Assembly: GCA_021819345.1 (NCBI GenBank)
Contig: JAKARG010000244.1
Location: 1-5,342, forward strand
Direction: 5' to 3'
Length of the DNA stretch: 5,342 bases
From: Actinomycetes bacterium
GTDB taxonomy: Bacteria > Actinomycetota > Acidimicrobiia > Acidimicrobiales > Palsa-688
In this document: positions 1-5,342 of the stretch, piece by piece
Position numbering within the stretch: position 1 is the stretch's first letter
Layout: each line of letters opens with the position of its first letter
Made by a program: the position numbers and the translations under genes
The notes under the pieces: model-generated
Told to the model about the DNA's origin: nothing
The model's input: the letters and a program-made list of their open reading frames with translations, nothing else
The model's database searches: none

Positions 1-86
1 GCCAGCTTGCTGCGCCAGAAGGCGACGCCAGCCTGCAGCTCCGCCACCGCACCCGCCGACCCGCCCGCCGACCCCGCGCTGACCAT
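1..86 (-). CDS. Possible 5' end of a further gene, running off the left edge
   Basis: An ATG at 84-86 opens a minus-strand frame of 28 codons that is still open at position 1. It reads MVSAGSAGGSAG followed by AVAELQAGVAFWRSKL. Nearly every third position is G or C, as in the drm genes, and the second half looks like ordinary helical protein. The Gly-Ser-Ala repeat near the start comes from a 9-base direct repeat (52-60 and 64-72). No clear Shine-Dalgarno sequence precedes the ATG, and the same frame is open further upstream, so the start is uncertain. The fragment is too short to name. It could be a new gene or another piece of the decayed region next to it. Confidence 0.35.
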   Translation of the reverse strand, partial: MVSAGSAGGSAGAVAELQAGVAFWRSKL

Positions 87-179
87 GTGCCCAGTTCTAC
101 CGGACCAGCATCCCGCTTGCCGGGGTGCCGGTCGGTGGGCCATCGGCCTTGGTAACGCCCAGGCAGTGGCAGACGCCTG

Positions 180-544
180 TCAGGGCGCCGCCAGGGCCCG
201 TTCGAGCTCGCCGCGCAGCTGCCTGGTGCTCCGGGCCGGTGGACGGCGTTCAGGTACCCGGCGGTGCGCCGCATCGGCTCGGTGAAGCGTTGGGCGGCGA
301 CGACGTAGGTGAACGCGCCGTCAGCCAGGTCGGCGCTGAGTCGCTCGGTGAACGGGCCGAAACGGTTGGGTCAGCCGCCTTGCCAGGCCTTCTCCTTCCG
401 TACGGGCCGGATGTAGAGGCTTCCTCGCCGCTGCGCGCCGGTTGCAGGAATGAGAGTCTGAAGAAGGTGGTGGATGCGGCGGACGTTGGCCTCGTCGTCG
501 GTGGTTCAGAGGACCGTGTCGTCAACCATGAGTGCGTAGGTCAT
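180..544 (-). pseudogene. Decayed gene of unknown family downstream of drmC
   Basis: From the ATG at 544 the minus strand reads MTYALMVDDTVL, then TGA (506-508), then on in frame through EANVRRIHHLLQTLIPATG and GSLYIRPVRKEKAWQGG to a second TGA (371-373), then on through FGPFTERLSADLADGAF and VVAAQRFTEPMRRTAGYLN. Around 235-245 the plausible frame shifts and continues as STRQLRGELERALAAP to a TGA at 180-182. Third positions stay largely G/C through most of this path, and the peptide composition is protein-like rather than the Pro/Arg/Ser-rich shadow seen in other frames. Both internal TGA codons could be single-base changes from TGG (tryptophan). I do not recognise the family and assign no function. 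It lies 74 bases after drmC on the same strand, so it may be the remnant of a further operon or island gene. Sequencing error could explain some of the breaks, but three in 365 bases favours decay. Base composition between about 420 and 560 is less GC-rich than in the drm genes. Confidence 0.5.
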
Positions 545-558
545 GGCCGGGTTGTACG

Positions 559-615
559 ACGGCACCAGGTTTGGTTACAACCCCCACCCGAGCCGGTCCT
601 CACGTGTGGTGCCGT
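559..615 (-). repeat. 9-base inverted repeat just after drmC
   Basis: A perfect 9-base inverted repeat (559-567 ACGGCACCA and 607-615 TGGTGCCGT) flanks 39 bases immediately downstream of the drmC stop. It could form a stem in the 3' region of the operon transcript, but the loop is long and no run of U follows, so it is not a standard intrinsic terminator. About one such repeat is expected by chance in a window of this size. Confidence 0.2.
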
Positions 616-618
616 TGG

Positions 619-1419
619 CTATGGGACCTGGGTGAGGACGCCGTCCATCATGAGCTGGCGGAAGTGGCGGGCGAGGCGCCGCGGTACCGGCCCGCCGCGC
701 ACCAGGAGGCCGAGCTCCATGTTGGCGTTCATGGCGTGGCCGGTGAGGTTGCCGCTGGTGACCAGCGCGGTGTGCTCGTCGGCCAGGGCGGCCTTGGCGT
801 GCATCGACCCATGCTTGCCGCCGGGGAGGAGTGGCCGCTTGTCGGCCGGCCACTGGTAGAAGGAGACCTTCCCGGCCAGCTCGGTGAAGGCGGCGGCCGC
901 CCCCGGGCCCTTCAAGGTGCCGCCGTCGGCCCCCCCGGTCTCGAGCACCAGGCGCACGTCCACCGCGCTGGCTGCGGCGGCGGCCAGCGCCGCGCTGACC
1001 TCGGCGATCTTGTAGGCGGCGAAGCTGACCAGGATCAGCGTGCTCCTGGCGCTGCAGATGACCTCGGCGAGGACTTCCGGGGTGAGGCGGACTGGCACCT
1101 CAGGGGTGGCGGGTCCCGTCCAGACCACCTCGATGGCCTGCGACGCCCGCACCCGCTCGACGGAGTCGGCCGCCGCACGCAGCGCGGTGGCGACCGCCGC
1201 GCCGGGCAGGCCCCCGCTCTTCTCCCAGGCCTCGGCGACTCGGCGGGCGTGTCCCCGGGCGACGGGCGTGGGGACGGCCGCCGTGGCCGCGGCGCGGGCC
1301 GCCGGGCCGGGGCTCTCGAAGGGCCGGATGGTGGCGGCCAACTGGTGGACCTGGGCGGCGGGCAGCACGAGCGCGGCCTCACGCACCGCGTCGGCCAGCG
1401 CGTCTCCGCCAGTGCTCAT
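619..1419 (-). CDS. drmC: DISARM protein DrmC (phospholipase D-like), complete
   Basis: Small PLD-superfamily protein of 266 residues, last gene of the DISARM core. PLD-family enzymes cleave phosphodiester bonds; in DISARM the protein is presumed to be a nuclease or accessory factor. The N-terminal third (about 1-110) is Ala-rich and probably helical. The PLD-like domain covers roughly 113-245: STLILVSFAAYKIAEVSAAL (126-145), VDVRLVLETGG (153-163), KVSFYQWP (184-191), then the catalytic HxK(x4)D motif HAKAALAD with H207, K209 and D214 (778-801), followed by SGNLTGHAMNANMELGLLV (222-240). Only one HKD motif is present, so two chains would be needed for a full active site if it works like dimeric PLD nucleases. 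The start is the ATG at 1419: the frame is open upstream to 1689, but that stretch overlaps drmB and is Pro/Ser/Arg shadow. No Shine-Dalgarno sequence precedes the ATG, which suggests translation coupled to drmB. The stop is TAG at 619-621. The PLD call is firm; the drmC name comes from motif plus gene order. Confidence 0.9.
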   Translation of the reverse strand: MSTGGDALADAVREAALVLPAAQVHQLAATIRPFESPGPAARAAATAAVPTPVARGHARRVAEAWEKSGGLPGAAVATALRAAADSVERVRASQAIEVVWTGPATPEVPVRLTPEVLAEVICSARSTLILVSFAAYKIAEVSAALAAAAASAVDVRLVLETGGADGGTLKGPGAAAAFTELAGKVSFYQWPADKRPLLPGGKHGSMHAKAALADEHTALVTSGNLTGHAMNANMELGLLVRGGPVPRRLARHFRQLMMDGVLTQVP

Positions 1420-1436
1420 GCGACGGACAAGGTCAT
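1416..1436 (-). other. drmB-drmC junction with a 6-codon mini-frame
   Basis: The drmB stop (TGA, 1433-1435) overlaps an ATG at 1434-1436 as ATGA. That ATG opens a frame of six codons (MTLSVA) whose TGA (1416-1418) overlaps the ATG of drmC (1417-1419), again as ATGA. Two stop/start overlaps therefore bridge the 13-base gap between drmB and drmC, and no ribosome binding site is visible at either ATG. A ribosome could in principle step from drmB to drmC by two rounds of termination and re-initiation. The base pattern is certain; the relay function is inference and chance is quite possible. Confidence 0.35.
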
Positions 1437-3337
1437 GGGCTGAACGGGAAGGCGATGCCGACCTCGGCAAGGGTCTCGACCATCGTGGTGCGATCCAGGT
1501 AGCGGTTGCCGCGCTCGCAGCTGGTCTCGGGGAGGAAGAGGCACGAGTGACAGGCCGCCGCGTGCAGGACGGGGTCGGCCTCGCCGGGTACATGGCTGGA
1601 GCACAGCGGGTCCGACGAGCAGAGCTTGGCCCGCTCGAGGGCGGCGCCCAGCGCGCGGGCGAACTCGTCGGGCTCGGCCAGGGCGACAAGGCCGCCGAGG
1701 GTACCTTCGGAGTCCGGGGCGGCGGTGTAGAGCAGCACGCCGGCCATGGCCTTGGCCGGGTCGTCCGCTTCTCGGGCGTAGATCCGCTCGCGGATGGAGG
1801 CGACCGAGTAGCCGCATTCGAGGGCGAGCTCGTTCACCAGCGCGTGGGAGAGCGAGTGGAGCAGCACGTAGCGCTCGCCGGGCCAGCCGGCGTTCACGTC
1901 GGTGAGGCCCCGGCGCCGGCGCCACTCCTGGTGCGCCTCGCGCAGCGCCTCGAGGTGGTCCCCGCCGGCGACGGAGCTCTCCCAGGCCCGCACCGCGTCC
2001 TCGTGGAGGCGGACGAAGACGCCCTCGCCGCGGACCTCGGCGGCCGGCACCCAGTTGACCTGCTTGCGGGCCAGCGGCCCGTAGCGGACGACGCCCTCGA
2101 CGTCGGCGGCCACCCCGGAGTCCGGCCCGTCGACGCGGGTGAAGCCGCAGAGGGCGACCACCTCCCGCAGGCGCTCGGCGGGGACCACGGTGAGCTCGGC
2201 GAACCCGGGAGGCTGCGCGGGCGGCCCGAGGCGGAAGTCGCGGGACTCCGGCGCCTGGTGCGGGGTCACGAAGACCGTCCACTCCGGACCGAGGAGGTCG
2301 GTCTCCTCCCCTGTCTCGGCGATGCCGGCCCGGCGCGTTTCGATGGCGGCCCAGACCGCGGCAGGGTCGAAGCCGGCCAGGCGCTTCAAGTCCGGGACGG
2401 CTTTCAGGGCGAAGGCCAGCATCTCCGGCGAGGTGACCGGGGCGTCGGCCGCGTCGAGGGTGGGCCAGCACTCGGCGACGGTCTGCTCGAGGGAGTCGGC
2501 GCTCACCGGGATGGAGAGCACCGTGCGCGTCGCAGGGAACCAGGCGTTGGAGGCTCCGAGCAGCATGGGGCGGACCTGCTGGGTGCAGCCGTCTGCGTCG
2601 AACTGCCGGAGATGAGCGTGACGGCCCCGGCAGCGGGGCAGGATGGCGGTGGCGTTTTCGCCGAAGGCGGCGGTCATCACGACCTTGGCCCCACACGGCA
2701 CGCAACTGACCAGCATCTCCGTGGACCGGGCGCCGGCGCCGATGTCGCGGGCCTCGAGGCGCCAGTGAGTCGCCGGGCAGGTTCCGCCCGTGGTTCGGTG
2801 GGTGAACTCGACCCAGGGGAACTCGTCGATGTGGCCGTTCTGGCACGCCACGACGAAGCGGGCGGGAACGACGCTGGGCGGCTTGCCGCGTCCCTTGCTG
2901 CAGTTCTTGTGGGCGTAACGGACCTGGTCGGGGCGGAACGGGCTGGGCACCAGCTCGAGCAGTCCGGCATCCACCGTGGTGAGAAGGTTGCAGACCGTGC
3001 AGCGCATCCACCGGGGGAACGGGATGACGGGGACGCCCGTCCGCGCCCACTCCTCGAACGGGTTGCGGCTCTCCTCGAGCCACGGCGCGGCCTGCAGCGC
3101 GCTGACGTGTCCCAGGTCGAGGCCCTGGTCGGCCCGGATGGCGGCCAGGAGGCGCTCTTCGACGACTTCGGAGGCCCAGTCCGTCTTCCAGTCGTCGAGG
3201 CCGGCGACGATCACCGAGAAGTTGGGCAGGTCCACCATGGCGCCGACGCCGAAGGTGTACATGAGCTGGCTGGGCCGCACCCCGCCGACACGGCCCGGCG
3301 GCGCCTTCTTCGCTGCCGCCTTCGTCGCCGGGGTCAC
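1433..3337 (-). CDS. drmB: DISARM protein DrmB (DUF1998 domain), complete
   Basis: DUF1998-family partner of the DrmA helicase, 634 residues. DrmA and DrmB are known to form a complex that engages foreign DNA. I chose the GTG at 3337, which overlaps the drmA stop as GTGA and follows a good ribosome binding site. The frame stays open upstream to 3532, but that extension is Arg/Gly-rich antisense-free shadow of drmA. After a basic Ala/Lys stretch (residues 6-18) comes RPSQLMYTFGVGAMVDLP (21-38), a strong family signature. A cysteine-rich middle follows: C113/C116, C146, C165 with CQNGHIDEFPW (165-175), C187, C212/C215, C236 and C251, probably zinc sites. The C-terminal DUF1998 region covers about 488-615: LLHSLSHALVNELALECGYS (492-511), GVLLYTAAPDSEGTLGGLV (533-551), C573/C579, and CHSCLFLPETSCERGN (596-611) with C596, C599 and C607. 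The zinc role is inferred from spacing, not shown. A very long open frame on the opposite strand is in codon register with this gene and is its shadow. Confidence 0.93.
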   Translation of the reverse strand: MTPATKAAAKKAPPGRVGGVRPSQLMYTFGVGAMVDLPNFSVIVAGLDDWKTDWASEVVEERLLAAIRADQGLDLGHVSALQAAPWLEESRNPFEEWARTGVPVIPFPRWMRCTVCNLLTTVDAGLLELVPSPFRPDQVRYAHKNCSKGRGKPPSVVPARFVVACQNGHIDEFPWVEFTHRTTGGTCPATHWRLEARDIGAGARSTEMLVSCVPCGAKVVMTAAFGENATAILPRCRGRHAHLRQFDADGCTQQVRPMLLGASNAWFPATRTVLSIPVSADSLEQTVAECWPTLDAADAPVTSPEMLAFALKAVPDLKRLAGFDPAAVWAAIETRRAGIAETGEETDLLGPEWTVFVTPHQAPESRDFRLGPPAQPPGFAELTVVPAERLREVVALCGFTRVDGPDSGVAADVEGVVRYGPLARKQVNWVPAAEVRGEGVFVRLHEDAVRAWESSVAGGDHLEALREAHQEWRRRRGLTDVNAGWPGERYVLLHSLSHALVNELALECGYSVASIRERIYAREADDPAKAMAGVLLYTAAPDSEGTLGGLVALAEPDEFARALGAALERAKLCSSDPLCSSHVPGEADPVLHAAACHSCLFLPETSCERGNRYLDRTTMVETLAEVGIAFPFSP

Positions 3338-5342
3338 GGCGCCACCTCGTCGGCCACCTCGCCGGCCAGCTCCTCGGGCAGCTCGCCGTCCTCGGCCGTG
3401 ACCACCGCGGCGGGAGCCGGGGTCCCCGTGCCGAGCTTCCACGGCGGGGCGTTGCCGAGGGTCCAGTCCTTCTCGTCGATGATGAGGTTCACGTTGGGTT
3501 CGGTCTCGCGCAGCGAGTTCGGCACCGCCCACAGCGCCCAGTCGCCCATCGTCGGCCCCTCGAGGAGCGCGGCCAGCGTCGGGGAGGCCGCGTAGCCCAG
3601 CATGGCGCCGCCCGAGGCGGCCAGCTTCTGCCGCTTCACCCAGTCGTCCAGCCGGGAGATGACCATGGTACGGACCAGGTCCCCGGTGACGGCCTTGCTG
3701 GAGACGCCCTCGGCCCTGCTCACCAGGCGCTCGACGACCTCGCTGATCAGGGGGTGGCCGGTCGCCTGGACCTTGGCGGCGCCGTCGTTGGGGTTCCAGT
3801 CGGCTACCTGCTCACCGTGCTGGCGGAGCAAGGCCACGAGCACGGCGCTGAGTCCCCGGTCGAGGGCCCGGGCGGCGAACGGCGTCACCGACAGCGCCTC
3901 GACGTGGCGGTAGAAGGTGGCGTGGTAGTGCTCGAAGGTCTCGTAGTGCGACAGGTCGCGGGGCCGGGCCCAGTTGTAGAGGGTGAGGACCAGGCCCGGG
4001 CCGGACGTGGTCCGGCCGACGCGGCTGGTGGCCTGGATGTACTCGGCAGTGGCTTTCGGCTGGCCCACCGCCACCATCAGCCCGAGCCGCGGGACGTCCA
4101 CCCCGACGGAGATCATGTTGGTGGCCAACAGCACGTCGATGGCCCGCGGCGCCCCGGGAGCGGGGGTGGGGTCGTGGGCCACCGACAGCTCGTCGAGGCG
4201 CCCGGCGACCTCGCCGGAGCTGATCCGGCTGGTGAGCTCGCGCACCACCAGGCCCTTGCGCCGCTTGAGCCCGCGCTGATCGGCGCTGAACAGGCGGCTG
4301 CGGACGTCGTCCTCGACCAGGCGCTTCGCCGCGCCGAGCTCGCGCAGCGAGCTGAAGTACCCAACCAGGGTCATCCACGGGTCGGCCTGCTGCTGGTACT
4401 TCTCGTAGAGGACCTGCCCGGCGGCCAGGGCGGCGGTGAACACCCGGGTCTCGAGCGAGGCCATGCGCTGCCCGGGGGCGCAGATCCCCACGTAGCGCCG
4501 GCCGGGGGTGGACGGCGCGGGGCGCTGGCGGGCGAAGAAGCTGTCCTCGACGTCGAGGACCGGCGGTGGGAAAACCTCGAGGCGCCGCCAGAACAGGGCG
4601 TAGACCTGCTCCGCGGCGCGCCGCACGGTGGCGGTGGAGGCGACCACCTTCGGGCGGACGCGCTTGCCGTCCACCTCCCAGCTGGCCAGCTCGTCGACGG
4701 CCGACTCGTACAGCCCGACCAGGGTGCCGAGGGGGCCGGCGATCAGGTGCAACTCGTCCTGGATGATGAGGTCCGGCGGCCGCAGCGGGTTGCAGGCGAC
4801 GGTCTGGGCCGCAGGGAGCTGCTTGGTCTTGTGGTGCGAGTCGGCCTCCGAGCGGTCGCCGACGACGTCCAGGTCGGCCGAGCGGTACCCGTGGCGCTCA
4901 CATCGCCGCGACAGGCGGCCGAAGAGCAGGTGCAGCGGGCCCTTGAGCGGCAGCTGGGCCCACTTGTCGGCCGTGGAGATGAGCAACCCGGGCAGCAGCC
5001 GGTAGATCTCCTCGTCAACGGTGAGCACCGGCAGGCCCTCGCCGCCCGATGCCGCGGCCGTGAACGGGCAGGCGCCCAGCGGGTCGCCGCAAAACACCAG
5101 CGTCCGCCACCGGTCGGCGTCGTAGCGGGCGTCGACGCCGGGGTCGATGCGCCGGCCGCACCACGGACAGGCCGTCAGCTGCACCGGCTGGGCGCTTCGC
5201 ACCCGCTTGCCGGCCCGGGTGTCCTCGATGGCGGCCTGGGCCTCCTTGCCGCGGTTGGGGGTGAGCGAGGAGCCCACCCACAGCCCGATCCGAAACGGCG
5301 TGTCCCCCCATCGGGGGTCGCCGCCGACCTTCTCCCGAGATC
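3334..5342 (-). CDS. drmA: DISARM helicase DrmA, C-terminal part (5' end beyond window)
   Basis: Superfamily 2 helicase-like subunit of the DISARM anti-phage system. In characterised systems DrmA pairs with DrmB to bind and translocate on DNA in the cytoplasm. The frame is open to the right edge; about 668 codons are visible, whereas the family usually exceeds 1,000 residues, so the N-terminus with the Walker A motif is missing. The GTG at 5277 is not the true start, because family-like sequence (FRIGLWVGSSLTPN) runs through it. Counting from that codon as residue 1: a cysteine cluster C37/C40 and C63/C70 (CPWC, then CGDPLGAC) looks zinc-binding; LLISTADKWAQL lies at 98-109; the motif II box DELH is at 174-177 (4747-4758); motif III-like STAT is at 214-217; ATNMISVGVDVPRLGLMV at 385-402 matches motif V; QATSRVGRT at 415-423 matches motif VI. 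The C-terminal tail (about 612-647) is acidic and low in complexity. The stop overlaps the drmB start. No frameshift was seen. The helicase assignment is firm; DrmA specifically rests on its neighbours drmB and drmC. Confidence 0.92.
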   Translation of the reverse strand, partial: SREKVGGDPRWGDTPFRIGLWVGSSLTPNRGKEAQAAIEDTRAGKRVRSAQPVQLTACPWCGRRIDPGVDARYDADRWRTLVFCGDPLGACPFTAAASGGEGLPVLTVDEEIYRLLPGLLISTADKWAQLPLKGPLHLLFGRLSRRCERHGYRSADLDVVGDRSEADSHHKTKQLPAAQTVACNPLRPPDLIIQDELHLIAGPLGTLVGLYESAVDELASWEVDGKRVRPKVVASTATVRRAAEQVYALFWRRLEVFPPPVLDVEDSFFARQRPAPSTPGRRYVGICAPGQRMASLETRVFTAALAAGQVLYEKYQQQADPWMTLVGYFSSLRELGAAKRLVEDDVRSRLFSADQRGLKRRKGLVVRELTSRISSGEVAGRLDELSVAHDPTPAPGAPRAIDVLLATNMISVGVDVPRLGLMVAVGQPKATAEYIQATSRVGRTTSGPGLVLTLYNWARPRDLSHYETFEHYHATFYRHVEALSVTPFAARALDRGLSAVLVALLRQHGEQVADWNPNDGAAKVQATGHPLISEVVERLVSRAEGVSSKAVTGDLVRTMVISRLDDWVKRQKLAASGGAMLGYAASPTLAALLEGPTMGDWALWAVPNSLRETEPNVNLIIDEKDWTLGNAPPWKLGTGTPAPAAVVTAEDGELPEELAGEVADEVAP
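3343..3348 (-). promoter_or_regulatory. Ribosome binding site of drmB
   Basis: On the minus strand GAGGTG lies 5 bases before the GTG at 3337, inside the last codons of drmA. It matches the core of the anti-Shine-Dalgarno complement and has suitable spacing. Together with the 4-base GTGA stop/start overlap (3334-3337) it decides the drmB start and indicates translational coupling of drmA and drmB. Confidence 0.7.

Noticed and set aside
371..508. TGA read as tryptophan or selenocysteine in the left region.
   Set aside because: drmA and drmB end in TGA at positions that fit their families, the genome is GC-rich, and a frameshift is also present, so decay is the simpler reading.
250..525. Minus-strand open frame of 91 codons within the decayed region.
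   Set aside because: The product is Ser/Pro/Thr/Arg-rich, typical of an off-frame reading of a GC-rich gene; the neighbouring frame gives the protein-like peptide despite its stops.
559..615. Intrinsic terminator for the drm operon.
   Set aside because: The inverted repeat has a 39-base loop and no following U-run, so it does not meet the form of a rho-independent terminator.
125..859. Plus-strand open frame of 244 codons across the left region and the 3' end of drmC.
   Set aside because: It overlaps 241 bases of drmC, has no recognisable motifs, and over 180-544 it is in register with the minus-strand decayed gene, so it reads as an antisense shadow.
1416..3083. Minus-strand open frame of 555 codons inside drmB.
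   Set aside because: An Arg/Pro/Gly-rich out-of-frame shadow of drmB. It happens to contain the MTLSVA mini-frame at its end, which is noted separately.
1040..3595. Very long open frame (851 codons) on the plus strand opposite drmB.
   Set aside because: It lies in exact codon register with drmB, where G/C-rich third positions of the real gene remove stops from the opposite strand. Its product is Gly/Ala/Arg/Asp-rich without recognisable motifs, while the minus strand encodes clear DrmB signatures.

Overview
This is a GC-rich window (roughly 70 percent G+C by eye) with strong G/C preference at third codon positions and a GTG start. That fits a high-GC bacterium, most simply an actinobacterium, although another high-GC phylum is not excluded. 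All supported genes lie on the minus strand, so the biological reading direction runs from the right edge to the left edge.

From the right edge to position 619 there is one tightly packed operon that I read as the core of a DISARM anti-phage defence system. First comes drmA (3334-5342, its 5' part beyond the right edge), an SF2-type helicase with a DELH box, an STAT motif and a Q..SRVGR motif. Next is drmB (1433-3337), a DUF1998 protein rich in cysteine pairs, which overlaps drmA by 4 bases (GTGA). Last is drmC (619-1419), a small phospholipase-D-like protein with one HxK(x4)D motif, which starts 13 bases after drmB. DrmA and DrmB are known from other DISARM systems to form a DNA-binding complex, and DrmC is the nuclease-like accessory protein. 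The methyltransferase and the class-defining gene (drmD or drmE) are not in the window. If present they would most likely lie upstream of drmA, past the right edge.

Downstream of drmC (positions 1-618) the picture changes. Positions 180-544 hold what looks like a decayed gene on the minus strand: codon-like periodicity continues through two in-frame TGA codons, each at a place where tryptophan would fit, and then through a frameshift. I cannot name its family. At the far left (1-86) a short open frame beginning with ATG probably represents the 5' end of another minus-strand gene that continues out of the window. No tRNA, rRNA, CRISPR array, insertion sequence, convincing terminator or operon promoter was seen.
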